Source: Bacteroidota bacterium (lineage in GTDB: Bacteria > Bacteroidota > Bacteroidia > Bacteroidales > UBA10428). From it: a stretch of DNA of 64,000 bases. The notes under the pieces are model-generated. The model was not told the DNA's origin and did no database searches. It was given only the letters and a program-made list of their open reading frames with translations. The stretch is taken from the NCBI GenBank assembly GCA_016699695.1, contig CP065006.1:2170001-2234000 (forward strand), read 5' to 3'. Positions 52,303-61,239 of the stretch are shown piece by piece. Each line of letters starts with the position of its first letter. Within the stretch, counting starts at the first letter, position 1. The position numbers and the translations under genes were made by a program.

Positions 52303-54336
52303 TTACTTTATTTCTGAGCCATTTTTCGTTTTTACCTGAGGTTGCACAAAACGCAAACTTCCATCGGCATCTTCGGCCATCAGAATCATACCCTGAGACA
52401 TGATTCCCTTGAGTTCGCGTGGTTGAAGGTTTACCAACACACTCACCTGTTGACCAATAATGGCTTCTGGCTCAAAATACTCTGCTATACCGGAAACTAC
52501 TGTGCGCTTGTCGAATCCTGTATCGATAGTAAGTTTGAGTAGTTTTTTGGTTTTGGCTACTTTTTCGGCTTCGATAATAGTGCCAATGCGTATATCCATT
52601 TTACTGAATTCGTCATAGCTGATGTCGGGCTTTGGTGCAGCGGCCCTCGTTTGTGCTGTTTCGTTGTCGGCTTTCGATTGCATAAGTTTTTTTACCTGAA
52701 ATTCTACCTGACTGTCTTCAATTTTTTCGAATAGTAAACCAGGAACATTCAACTTATTGCCTGCCTTAAGGTTATCAGATTTGGCAGCATCTTCCCAGCT
52801 TATGGACTGAATGTTCAGAAATCCTCTTATTTTTTCGGCAGTGTTGGGCGTAAATGCCTCCATGAGGGTGGATAGGTTGGCTGTAATCTGCAAGGCTATG
52901 TTCAGAATAGTTTTTACCCTGGGTTCATCGTGCTTAATAATTTTCCAGGGTTCTGTATCGGCAAGGTATTTATTACCAAGGCGTGCAAGCTCCATGGCGT
53001 TGGCAAGTGCTTCGCGGAGGCGAAAACTTTCCAGACTGGCTTCTACCTTGTCTTTTATGATTGGCATCTGAGCCAGCGTCTGACGGTCGGACTCAGTTAA
53101 ATCACCAAGCTCAGGAACCCGGCCATCGAAGTATTTGTGGGTGAGCACAAGCGCCCTGTTGACAAAGTTACCGAAAATGGCTACCAGCTCATTGTTGTTG
53201 CGGGCCTGAAAATCTTTCCAGGTAAAATCGTTGTCTTTTGCCTCGGGTGCATTGGCACATAATACATAGCGCAATACATCCTGACAACCCGGAAATTCTT
53301 CGAGGTATTCGTGCAACCATACCGCCCAGTTGCGGGAAGTAGAGATTTTATCGCCCTCGAGGTTTAAAAACTCGTTGGCCGGAACATTTTCTGGAAGGAT
53401 ATAGCTGCCTTCGGCTTTTAACATCGAAGGAAAAATGATGCAATGAAAAACAATATTGTCTTTACCAATAAAATGAAGCATACGGGTATCCGCATCTTTC
53501 CAATATTTTTCCCAGTCTGGAGTTAATTCTTTGGTAGCAGAGATATATCCAATAGGGGCATCGAACCACACATACAACACTTTGCCCTCGGCTCCTTTCA
53601 CCGGAACCGGAATGCCCCAATCCAAATCGCGGCTTACTGCCCGAGGTTGAAGCCCGGCATCTATCCACGATTTACATTGCCCGTAAACATTGGGTTTCCA
53701 GTGTTTGTTTTGTTCGAGAATCCATTCCCTCAGCCAGGGTTCGTAGCGATCCAGGGCCAGGAACCAGTGTTTTGTATCGCGCAAAACCGGGATACTGCCG
53801 GAAAGTGTCGATTTTGGATTGATTAGGTCCGTAGCATTGAGTGAGGTGCCACAAGCCTCGCACTGATCGCCATAAGCCCCTTCGTTGTGGCATTTAGGGC
53901 AAGTGCCAACAATATAACGGTCTGCCAGGAACTGGTTGGCCTCAGTGTCGAAATACTGCTGGGTGGTTTTTTCAATAAATTCACCACGGTCATAAAGCGT
54001 TTTAAAAAAATCAGAAGCTGTTTCGCGGTGTACTTTTGAGGTTGTGCGCGAATATATGTCAAAGCCAATACCGAAGTCGGCAAAGGCCTTTTTGTTCATC
54101 TCGTGATAACGGTCTACAATGTCTTGAGGGGCAACACCCTCTTTTTTTGCTTTAATGGTAATGGGTACCCCATGTTCGTCGCTGCCGCAAATAAACGCTA
54201 CTTCCTGGCCTCGCAGTCGTAAATACCTTACATAAATGTCGGCTGGTACATACACACCTGCCAGGTGGCCAAGGTGCACCGGTCCGTTGGCATAGGGGAG
54301 GGCAGCCGTAACCAGGTAACGTTTATACTGTTTCAT
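52303..54336 (-). CDS. metG: methionyl-tRNA synthetase
   Basis: A 677-residue class I synthetase. The HIGH-type motif is in PYANGPVHLGHLAG, a zinc module reads CPKCHNEGAYGDQCEACG, and the KMSKS-type motif is KISTSRNW. The C-terminal ~110 residues are an EMAP/Arc1p-type tRNA-binding domain (FSKMDIRIGTIIEAEKVA, VSVLVNLQPRELKGIMSQGM) joined through a short linker. It charges initiator and elongator tRNA-Met. A TATATTTG box lies ~55 bases before the ATG. Confidence 0.97.
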   Translation of the reverse strand: MKQYKRYLVTAALPYANGPVHLGHLAGVYVPADIYVRYLRLRGQEVAFICGSDEHGVPITIKAKKEGVAPQDIVDRYHEMNKKAFADFGIGFDIYSRTTSKVHRETASDFFKTLYDRGEFIEKTTQQYFDTEANQFLADRYIVGTCPKCHNEGAYGDQCEACGTSLNATDLINPKSTLSGSIPVLRDTKHWFLALDRYEPWLREWILEQNKHWKPNVYGQCKSWIDAGLQPRAVSRDLDWGIPVPVKGAEGKVLYVWFDAPIGYISATKELTPDWEKYWKDADTRMLHFIGKDNIVFHCIIFPSMLKAEGSYILPENVPANEFLNLEGDKISTSRNWAVWLHEYLEEFPGCQDVLRYVLCANAPEAKDNDFTWKDFQARNNNELVAIFGNFVNRALVLTHKYFDGRVPELGDLTESDRQTLAQMPIIKDKVEASLESFRLREALANAMELARLGNKYLADTEPWKIIKHDEPRVKTILNIALQITANLSTLMEAFTPNTAEKIRGFLNIQSISWEDAAKSDNLKAGNKLNVPGLLFEKIEDSQVEFQVKKLMQSKADNETAQTRAAAPKPDISYDEFSKMDIRIGTIIEAEKVAKTKKLLKLTIDTGFDKRTVVSGIAEYFEPEAIIGQQVSVLVNLQPRELKGIMSQGMILMAEDADGSLRFVQPQVKTKNGSEIK

Positions 54337-54389
54337 TGCGAAATGGGATATAATTCTTTTATTTAACTTAGACTATCTTTTTGAATGGG

Positions 54390-54397
54390 CAAATATA
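54390..54397 (-). promoter_or_regulatory. candidate -7 box of metG
   Basis: TATATTTG on the minus strand, 53 bases before the metG ATG, a perfect TAnnTTTG. No -33 partner is visible. Confidence 0.4.
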
Positions 54398-54431
54398 CCG
54401 ATTTCGATGAACCTGAAAAATAAACCTTGGC

Positions 54432-55340
54432 ATGGAAACATACATTAAACCTCGCTTACTCAAACCCGGAGATACTGTGGCCATTGTTGCACCTGCCGGA
54501 GTGGTTGAACGGGAATATATCGAAAAAGCTGTTCATCTTTTCGGGCAGTGGGGTCTGAAGGTAGCGCTAGGTTCTAATCTATTTGCCAGAAATGGAATTT
54601 TTGCCGGTACCGACAATCAAAGATTAAGCGATTTACAGCAGGCTCTCGATGCAGAGGAGATAAAAGCTGTAATCTGTGCGAGGGGTGGTTATGGCATGCT
54701 TCGAATTCTCGATTCTATTCATTGGCATAAGTTTTTACACAATCCAAAATGGGTTGCCGGTTTTTCCGATATCACCGCATTGCATGCTGCCATTTTAAAC
54801 CGGGGCATTCAAAGCCTGCATAGTTTGATGCCCATCAATATGGCGAATCCCGCATCTATTTCACCTGATATTGAAAACCTTCACCGGGCTCTTTTTCATG
54901 GCACTTTGGAGTATAAGCTTCAGCCTTTTCCGCAAAATTGTACTGGTGTGGAAAAGGCTTTTCTGGCAGGAGGAAATCTTTCTTTGCTTTATGCCCTGGC
55001 AGGCACATCGGAAGACATCGATTGGAAGGGTAAAATCATGTTCATTGAAGAGGTTGGGGAATATACCTATCACCTCGATCGCATGATGCAAAGCTTCAGG
55101 CTTTCTGGCAGATTTGAGGGTCTGGCTGGAATCATTGTGGGCGGACTCTCGGAAATGAACGATGAGAAAAGACCTTTTGGCCGAACTCCTGAAGAAATCA
55201 TTGCCGATGCTGTAAAAGGGTATAGTTTTCCGGTGGCTTTTGGTTTCCCGGCCGGGCACATTGCAACAAATCATCCACTGATTCTTGGGGCTGAGGTAGC
55301 CTTGGAAGTCAGAGCCGACGGGGTAAGCATAAAAATGTAA
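54432..55340 (+). CDS. ldcA: LD-carboxypeptidase (muramoyltetrapeptide carboxypeptidase)
   Basis: A 302-residue Ser peptidase of the S66 family that trims the terminal D-Ala of cytoplasmic murein tetrapeptides during recycling. The N-terminal KPGDTVAIVAPAGVVERE and CARGGYGMLRILD are family blocks. The nucleophile Ser is in AGFSDITALHAAIL, the Glu in FIEEVGEYTYHLDRM and the His in FPAGHIATNHPLILG. It is followed two bases later by yraN. Confidence 0.93.
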   Translation: METYIKPRLLKPGDTVAIVAPAGVVEREYIEKAVHLFGQWGLKVALGSNLFARNGIFAGTDNQRLSDLQQALDAEEIKAVICARGGYGMLRILDSIHWHKFLHNPKWVAGFSDITALHAAILNRGIQSLHSLMPINMANPASISPDIENLHRALFHGTLEYKLQPFPQNCTGVEKAFLAGGNLSLLYALAGTSEDIDWKGKIMFIEEVGEYTYHLDRMMQSFRLSGRFEGLAGIIVGGLSEMNDEKRPFGRTPEEIIADAVKGYSFPVAFGFPAGHIATNHPLILGAEVALEVRADGVSIKM

Positions 55341-55342
55341 GC

Positions 55343-55708
55343 ATGGCAGCGCACAATCAGTTAGGAAAAGAGGGTGAAGCCCTGGCTGCAGATTACCTCA
55401 TAAGAAATGGCTATATTCTCCTCGATACCAACTGGAAATTTCAAAAAAATGAAATTGATATTGTGGCATCCAAAGATGGTTTAGTGGTGATTGTGGAAGT
55501 AAAAAGCCGGCAAACCTCCCGCCATGGCGATCCGGCAGAGGCAATAACCATTGCAAAACAAAAAAGGTTAATTGAAGCCGCAGATCATTATCTGGAGCAT
55601 CTTGCTTATGCGGCGGAAGTCAGGTTTGATGTTATTTCAATAGTTTTCGGTGAGAATGGCGCAGAACTGACGCATATTAAAGAGGCTTTCAGGTCCATTG
55701 CTGGTTAG
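55343..55708 (+). CDS. yraN: YraN-family (UPF0102) endonuclease-like protein
   Basis: A 121-residue protein of the restriction-endonuclease-like fold. It starts HNQLGKEGEALAADYLIRNG and has the presumed metal-binding pattern QKNEIDIVASKDG and VVIVEVKSRQ. The function is poorly known: a nuclease role is inferred from the fold. It lies two bases after the LD-carboxypeptidase gene and is likely co-transcribed. Confidence 0.9.
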   Translation: MAAHNQLGKEGEALAADYLIRNGYILLDTNWKFQKNEIDIVASKDGLVVIVEVKSRQTSRHGDPAEAITIAKQKRLIEAADHYLEHLAYAAEVRFDVISIVFGENGAELTHIKEAFRSIAG

Positions 55709-55768
55709 CCATACCAAGCAAAATAATGCTTTTCAAATGCTCATCAGAAATCAAAACCTTACGCACTT

Positions 55769-56128
55769 ATGAATATCGAAGAATTACGCGAATACTGCTT
55801 AAACAAACCCGGTGTTACCGAGTGCTTTCCCTTCGACGAAACTACCCTTGTGTTTAAAGTAATGGGTAAGATGTATGCTCTTACCGACCTGGAATCGGAG
55901 CTAAGTATTAATCTGAAATGCGATCCCGAACTGGCTGTTCAGCTCAGGGCAGAACACAGTTTTGTAACCCCCGGATACCACATGAATAAAACTCACTGGA
56001 ATACAGTATTGATCGATGCAAACTTACCAGACAAATTGTTAAAAAGCTGGATCGACCATTCCTACGAACTGGTCGTGAAAAGCCTAAACACAAAACTGAA
56101 AAAAGAACTGGAGTTGTTTCGCAATTAA
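55769..56128 (+). CDS. MmcQ/YjbR-family protein
   Basis: A 119-residue protein that starts MNIEELREYCLNKPGVTECF, the family hallmark, with PFDETTLVFKVMGKMYAL, INLKCDPELAVQLRAEHSFV and GYHMNKTHWNTVLID. The family has a CyaY-like fold with a double-wing DNA-binding suggestion, but its biological role is not established. It has its own 60-base upstream gap and is convergent with the QEGLA gene. Confidence 0.9.
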   Translation: MNIEELREYCLNKPGVTECFPFDETTLVFKVMGKMYALTDLESELSINLKCDPELAVQLRAEHSFVTPGYHMNKTHWNTVLIDANLPDKLLKSWIDHSYELVVKSLNTKLKKELELFRN

Positions 56129-56147
56129 TTCCTTTTATCACATAGCA

Positions 56148-58163
56148 TCAAGGCTTTTTTAATCCGTCGAGAATGTAATTGTAAATTGGATTGTTGTTTT
56201 CAGGTACAGGATGCTGAAAACTTCTTGTAAGGTGTTGAGGAGGTGCAATCATTTCGCGTCCGATCATTTCTAATATTGTTGGGTAGAAGTTTAGGGATGT
56301 TTTACCTATCAACAGAGGTGTTAAGTCGTTCTGGTCTTCCCAGAATTGTAAAACCTTCACAAAGCCACTGAGGTAAAGGTGATCCTTTGTAAAACCTCCT
56401 CCGCGAAACACCCTTGCCGACAGGTTGAAAGCATCCTCCTCGTTGAGCTCGTAATCTCTTATCAGACCATTAAAACAATCGAGAAAATCGGCTCCGTTGC
56501 ACATCATGTCTACCATGATCGTTCTCAAGGCGAGTTTTTTGAGCCGGTTCAAACTAAGGTTGCCACTGAGGTATTCGGCCAATACCGCTAAACCCTCTTG
56601 GGTAAGGGTATTGAGTGGAAGGCCAAGGTTAAAAATTTTGAGTTTTTGTTTGTTTGAGTTCGTTGTGGTAAGCATATGCACTCCAATTTCATGCTCAATT
56701 ATGGCAGCAAGTTCCCTGGTTTTAAAGGTGGCATCGGGCTGGAACAAAATACTTTTCGATGAATTGAGAACCATAACCTGTGAGATTACACGCGCATCGA
56801 TTTCAACTTTGGCCTTAATGCCATAAATATCGAGATGCTGCTGGAATACTTCCATGGCCTTTTTTACGCTGCACATCGGCTCACTGATAGCTTCACCAGG
56901 TATTGGCGGCAGGTGCATGATAAAAGATGCATTTTGTAGATCGGTTTTAGAGGGTCTGCCAAAATACCGCAACGAGTTATAGAGAAATCGGTTGGTTCCA
57001 ATACTGCGGAGCAGATCAATTTTATCGAAATAACTGTTAACCACTGCTTCGTAAAGAGATCGCACCGAAACATCCTGAATTTTCTGAAGCGGTATATCCA
57101 ATAATTGTTGTTTAAGAGCCAGCACATCGACATGGATAGGGTTGTAGCGAAACTCAGGAGGCTGGCGGTAGTTCCCCTTAAAGAAACGTTTCTTTTCTGT
57201 TGGGGTGTTCACTGGGTTTACAGCGGCCAATAGTTCAAAATCGCGGAGCAGTCGGTAAAGTTCGCGGTCGGTTTTTAGCAGGGCCGGATCAGGTTTTTTA
57301 TCAAGAAGCTTAATGGCCGGTAAATGATGCCATTTTTCGAGTCCCTGGCAGAATGAATTGGCGTTATTTAAAATGGCTGTTTTTAATTGTTGCTGCAACA
57401 GCCTGATGATTCTCGGATAGGCAGCACCGCTAAGCTCATCGCAATAAACTTTTTTAATTTCTGTAGGCAGTACCAGTGTTTTAGTAAAGTTTTGCGTGAT
57501 ATACTCAGCCTGAAACCCCTTGCCGGCGAACACATCGCTCTCGGCTACCTTTGTTTCGATATCGGGCAAATGAATGGCAGTGAGCTCCTTTAACCAATGG
57601 TTTATGGGGGCACGAAATTTTTCGCGGTTTAACAGCTCAGTACCCAGGTTGAACAAAGGAACTTCCCGATCCCAACGTTTGTAATTGTATGAATGGATAT
57701 CGTACACCACACAGCCTCCAAAAAGTTCTTCGAGTTTGGTAAGTAGTGTATGTAAAACCAGGTAATAGGCTTCGTGCTTTTGCCGGCTGATTTTCTTTTC
57801 CATGGAGGGGAGTTCTTTTTTCCACACTTTTTTACCCCATGCTTCCTTGTAAATGCAATCCTGTGTGCTGCGGTTCAAGTCGTATTCGTAGCGCGAGTCG
57901 AGGCCTACCAGGGTTATGGGCATGGAAGCAATAAAATCGCCCGTGAAGGGATCTTCTTCGTACCAGCGTTCGTAGCTATCGAGCGCAATTTTTTTCTGAA
58001 GTTCTTTTCTTAACTGGCTTCCATGATGCACGGCCGTGCAGCAATAGGGAACATATTTGTTGATTTTTATTCTGAAGCCTCCGGTATCGGATACAACATC
58101 CAGGAGTTGTTTTTTTTCAATATTTGCGACGATGTCGCGGATTTTCATCTTTTGTGTTTTCAT
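56148..58163 (-). CDS. N-formylglutamate-amidohydrolase-like/QEGLA (DUF1704) metallopeptidase fusion
   Basis: A 671-residue protein. Residues ~25-270 look like an N-formylglutamate amidohydrolase-type domain: VHHGS (46-49), GLDSRYEYDLNR and YDIHS (Asp155, His157). Residues ~330-660 are the QEGLA or DUF1704 domain: HEIGVH at 491-496 and TQEGLAVLAEYLSG with Glu523, a zinc-peptidase layout shared with eukaryotic tubulin carboxypeptidase MATCAP. Annotation pipelines call it flavohemoglobin expression-modulating QEGLA protein. The ATG at 58163 is chosen because the 19 codons upstream run through a hairpin-rich non-coding stretch. It follows the ATP-grasp gene by 75 bases on the same strand. Confidence 0.85.
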   Translation of the reverse strand: MKTQKMKIRDIVANIEKKQLLDVVSDTGGFRIKINKYVPYCCTAVHHGSQLRKELQKKIALDSYERWYEEDPFTGDFIASMPITLVGLDSRYEYDLNRSTQDCIYKEAWGKKVWKKELPSMEKKISRQKHEAYYLVLHTLLTKLEELFGGCVVYDIHSYNYKRWDREVPLFNLGTELLNREKFRAPINHWLKELTAIHLPDIETKVAESDVFAGKGFQAEYITQNFTKTLVLPTEIKKVYCDELSGAAYPRIIRLLQQQLKTAILNNANSFCQGLEKWHHLPAIKLLDKKPDPALLKTDRELYRLLRDFELLAAVNPVNTPTEKKRFFKGNYRQPPEFRYNPIHVDVLALKQQLLDIPLQKIQDVSVRSLYEAVVNSYFDKIDLLRSIGTNRFLYNSLRYFGRPSKTDLQNASFIMHLPPIPGEAISEPMCSVKKAMEVFQQHLDIYGIKAKVEIDARVISQVMVLNSSKSILFQPDATFKTRELAAIIEHEIGVHMLTTTNSNKQKLKIFNLGLPLNTLTQEGLAVLAEYLSGNLSLNRLKKLALRTIMVDMMCNGADFLDCFNGLIRDYELNEEDAFNLSARVFRGGGFTKDHLYLSGFVKVLQFWEDQNDLTPLLIGKTSLNFYPTILEMIGREMIAPPQHLTRSFQHPVPENNNPIYNYILDGLKKP

Positions 58164-58238
58164 CCGAACAAAATTAATTTTTAATGGTCGGATAGCCTGC
58201 CCCGCTTCGCGGGGGAACACCCATTATGTAAGTTTTAT

Positions 58239-59330
58239 TCATTGGTGTTTAACTTCTTTGAGCTCTACCGATATACATTGGAATCGGTTATGTTTGCAAA
58301 TCATGGGTGTTTCATAAATATTTTCAGACCTGAAGGACTTCCCTTGACAACTTCTTTCTTCTACCACTTTTTCGAGGTAGTCAATAATCTGTACTTGCAG
58401 TTTTGTCTTGTTTAACCTGTTTATATCTGTAATGGTCCCCGGACTTACCACATTTATTTCAATCAGTTTGCCATTGATAATATCCAGACCTGCAAAGAAA
58501 ATTCCGTTCTGCACCAGCTTTTCTCCAATTTTATTGCACAAAAGTTGGTCGGCTTTAGTAAGCTGGTATTTTTCTACACTTCCGCCAGCCGAAATGTTCG
58601 AACGCATATCGCCGGCAGCAGGTCTGCGCCTCAGAGCTCCAATGGCTTTGCCGTGAAGCATCAATACACGCACATCGCCCTCTTCAGCTCCCTCCACATA
58701 TTCCTGCAAGATAATATAATTCGATTCGCCACCCGATTTGCTGATGTAAAATTCGAGCAACGATTTGATATTCTGCCTGGCTGCTTTTTCAACGATTATT
58801 ACACCACGTCCACCATAACCATCGAGCGGTTTCATAATCATCTTTTCTTTATCCGATTCTTCAATAATGCGCAACAGGTAATTGATGTTTTTCGAAACAT
58901 GGGTTACTGGAATAATATTGCCTCCGTGATCCTGGTAAGCGGCTGTATAGATTTTATTATTGGCTTCGCGCAGCCCGTCTACCGCGTTAATAATAAAAGT
59001 ATCGTATTTGACCGAATCCAGGAAATTGAGCACAATGGGATCCATGGGAGGGTTATCGCGCATGAAGATGACATCAAATTCGCCAAGAGGCTGCATGCTG
59101 TTTTCGAATTCTGTATGCTTGTGAAAACCCGCCATGTTCGAAGGAACTTTCGTAGGTTGAACTATGGTGCGGCAAAATCCAAGGGTTATGCTGTCGCGAA
59201 TTGTAAGTTCAGAAGGATAAGTAATGGCTGTTTGATGGCCCCGCTTCACACATTCGTGAATAAGCCTTATGGTAGAATCCTGGTGGGGATTTAGCTTTTC
59301 CCAGGGGTACATGATAAAACATATTCTCAT
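58239..59330 (-). CDS. glutathione-synthetase-like ATP-grasp ligase
   Basis: A 363-residue ATP-grasp enzyme. The N-terminal domain (MRICFIMYPWEKLNPHQDST, then FDVIFMRDNPPMDP) matches GSH-synthetase family. The ATP-grasp core has KPLDGYGGRGV (167-177), LQEYVEGAEEGDVRVLML, ALRRRPAAGDMRSNISAGG and EINVVSPGTITDIN (291-304), where GshB has INVTSP. Such enzymes join an amine to a carboxylate. No gamma-glutamylcysteine ligase gene is nearby, and the C-terminal ~35 residues after RSCQG are unusual. Together with the next gene it may make and trim a peptide or amide. Confidence 0.87.
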   Translation of the reverse strand: MRICFIMYPWEKLNPHQDSTIRLIHECVKRGHQTAITYPSELTIRDSITLGFCRTIVQPTKVPSNMAGFHKHTEFENSMQPLGEFDVIFMRDNPPMDPIVLNFLDSVKYDTFIINAVDGLREANNKIYTAAYQDHGGNIIPVTHVSKNINYLLRIIEESDKEKMIMKPLDGYGGRGVIIVEKAARQNIKSLLEFYISKSGGESNYIILQEYVEGAEEGDVRVLMLHGKAIGALRRRPAAGDMRSNISAGGSVEKYQLTKADQLLCNKIGEKLVQNGIFFAGLDIINGKLIEINVVSPGTITDINRLNKTKLQVQIIDYLEKVVEERSCQGKSFRSENIYETPMICKHNRFQCISVELKEVKHQ

Positions 59331-59453
59331 TGCAGGAAATTTTCGAAGTTCGAAAAATATGTTTTTAAGAAGAATTGAATATGAAGCGGGAGTTAATTTT
59401 ATGATTATCTCATTGTTTCAAGCTTTGAGGCAGAGCGAATTTGTTAGAGATGA

Positions 59454-59486
59454 TTTGGGCGTTTAAAAATAAAACATGTAAGTTTG
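59454..59486 (+). promoter_or_regulatory. promoter of ricT-gldH-trmB
   Basis: TTTG (59454-59457), 21 bases, TAAGTTTG (59479-59486). Both boxes and spacing match the Bacteroidota consensus exactly. It lies 25 bases before the GTG start. Confidence 0.7.
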
Positions 59487-59511
59487 CATTCATAGCAGAA
59501 AAACGAGTAGC

Positions 59512-60741
59512 GTGGAAGAAAGAGATCAGCACGACATAAATACCGCGGAAGATCAGGGTGAAGCAAGCCATGGTTTCAAAACGAAAGAAGGTGGCCTTTC
59601 AAGGAAGTGTTTTCATGGTTGTCATAAGCTCGAAGTTTACGACTGGCTGAAAGACATAAGTAGCGTGGAGGATTACAACGAAGTAATTGAAGTACGCTTT
59701 AAAAATACCCGTAAAGCTTACTTCCTGAATCCGAATAACCTGCGCCTAAGCAAGGGCGAGATTGTAGCAGTGGAAGCCTCTCCGGGTCATGATATTGGCA
59801 TTGTTTCTTTTACCGGTCATCTTGTTCCGGTAAAAATGCGCTATAACCACGTTTCGCTTCAGGATAAAGACCTTAAAAAAGTATACCGCAAGGCCAAGCC
59901 TGTCGATATCGATAAGTGGAAAGAGGCCATGGCCCGGGAGCATTATACCATGATTAAGTCTAGGCAGATAGCCGCCGAGCTGAAGCTGGACATGAAAATT
60001 GGCGATGTGGAATACCAGGGCGACAATACCAAAGCAATTTTTTACTACATCGCCGACGACCGTGTCGATTTCAGGCAGCTAATTAAGGTGCTGGCCGATG
60101 AGTTTAAAATACGGGTTGAAATGCGCCAGATAGGTGCACGCCAGGAGGCTGGCCGCATCGGCGGAATTGGTTCATGCGGGCGCGAATTGTGTTGTTCCTC
60201 GTGGTTAACCAATTTTATCTCGGTTACCACCAGTGCTGCCCGTTACCAGGAAGTTTCTCTCAATCCACAGAAGCTGGCTGGGCAGTGCGGTAAGCTTAAA
60301 TGCTGTATGAACTACGAACTCGATGCCTACCTCGATGCACAACAGGATTTTCCGGATACTTCGGTTGTATTGCTTACCCGCAAGGGTAAGGCTTATCATC
60401 AGAAAACAGATGTGTTTAAACGTCTGATGTGGTATATGTTGCAGGAAGATGAGAAAAAGTCGCTTACCTGCATGTCGGTTGATACGGTGAAGGAAGTGAT
60501 TGAAATGAATGCCAATCAAAAGTTTCCTGAAAAACTAAAAGGCATTGAGGAACCTGCACTATCCATTTCTGGGGCTGTAGAATACCAAAATTCTGTGGGT
60601 CTCGAGAGTTTAACCCGATTCGAGGATAAGCCTTCTCAGCAGCGCAGCAATCAGGGAGGTAAAAAGAAACCTTTCAGAGGAAACAAAAAGCATTTTCATA
60701 AAGGGCGCGAGCAGAATCAAAACCGGCCCGATAAAAACTAA
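59512..60741 (+). CDS. ricT: PSP1-domain protein, RicT/YaaT-like
   Basis: A 409-residue protein with a GTG start placed 25 bases after a consensus promoter. Residues ~55-270 are the PSP1 core: YNEVIEVRFKNTRKAYFLNP, RQIGARQEAGRIGGIGSCG, then RELCCSSWL and GQCGKLKCCMNYELDAY, with the cysteines that hold an Fe-S cluster in B. subtilis RicT. The C-terminus is basic and Gln/Asn-rich. RicT acts with RicA and RicF in RNA processing in Bacillus; the partner genes are not here. In Bacteroidota this gene often precedes gldH, as it does here. Confidence 0.9.
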   Translation: MEERDQHDINTAEDQGEASHGFKTKEGGLSRKCFHGCHKLEVYDWLKDISSVEDYNEVIEVRFKNTRKAYFLNPNNLRLSKGEIVAVEASPGHDIGIVSFTGHLVPVKMRYNHVSLQDKDLKKVYRKAKPVDIDKWKEAMAREHYTMIKSRQIAAELKLDMKIGDVEYQGDNTKAIFYYIADDRVDFRQLIKVLADEFKIRVEMRQIGARQEAGRIGGIGSCGRELCCSSWLTNFISVTTSAARYQEVSLNPQKLAGQCGKLKCCMNYELDAYLDAQQDFPDTSVVLLTRKGKAYHQKTDVFKRLMWYMLQEDEKKSLTCMSVDTVKEVIEMNANQKFPEKLKGIEEPALSISGAVEYQNSVGLESLTRFEDKPSQQRSNQGGKKKPFRGNKKHFHKGREQNQNRPDKN

Positions 60742-60744
60742 AGG

Positions 60745-61227
60745 ATGAAAATGAAACAAATACTTTTTGCTGTTTGCATTTTTCTTTTTGTGGCATCCTG
60801 TCACGAGGGTCCTGTTTTTGACGAGGTGCAAAATATACCGGGGCGTGAATGGGATGCTGATAAACCTGTAAGCTTTGTTGTTCAGGTAAATGATACTACT
60901 ATGGCATACGACCTGATGGTGCTCCTGCGTAACACCAACCAATATTCATATAGCAATTTCTGGCTTTTTATCGAAACAACCGCACCCAGTGGAGTAAGTC
61001 TTAGAGATACTTTCGAAATACAACTCGCTGGCCCCGATGGTAGCTGGCTTGGTAAGGGTCTTGGTTCCATGAACACCCTTTTGGTGCCTTATAAAGTGAA
61101 TATACGTTTCCCATACCGGGGAATTTATACCTTTAAAATGATTCAGGCCATGCGCGACGAAGATAAGTTAGGCAACCGGAGAGTGAAGGGAATTTCTGAC
61201 ATTGGCCTGCGTATTTTACCCCATTAA
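60745..61227 (+). CDS. gldH: GldH gliding-motility lipoprotein
   Basis: A 160-residue lipoprotein. The signal peptide ends in the lipobox FVASC, followed by HEGPVFDEVQNIPGREWD, a GldH start. DLMVLLRNTNQYSYSNFWLF and GLRILPH near the end also fit the family. GldH is needed for gliding and for T9SS-dependent surface protein export in Flavobacterium johnsoniae; the precise role is unclear. It begins three bases after ricT and is followed by trmB. It is separated from the gldKLMN operon by about 54 kb. Confidence 0.92.
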   Translation: MKMKQILFAVCIFLFVASCHEGPVFDEVQNIPGREWDADKPVSFVVQVNDTTMAYDLMVLLRNTNQYSYSNFWLFIETTAPSGVSLRDTFEIQLAGPDGSWLGKGLGSMNTLLVPYKVNIRFPYRGIYTFKMIQAMRDEDKLGNRRVKGISDIGLRILPH

Positions 61228-61239
61228 GAATTTAAGAAC

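Noticed and set aside
58199..58214. GC-rich hairpin CCCCGC-TTC-GCGGGG between the ATP-grasp and QEGLA genes
   Set aside because: The stem is strong but no T tract follows, so not called a terminator. It could be a repeat or an intercistronic mRNA structure; with one copy in the window I cannot say.
58164..58220. N-terminal extension of the QEGLA-domain frame by 19 codons
   Set aside because: The extension reads through the GC-rich hairpin between the two genes and lacks a likely start; MKTQKMKIRDI is the better N-terminus.
58545..59294. 249-codon plus-strand ORF opposite the ATP-grasp gene
   Set aside because: It lies entirely inside the ATP-grasp gene on the other strand, whose product has full family motifs. 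The plus-strand product shows no domain and has shadow-like composition.
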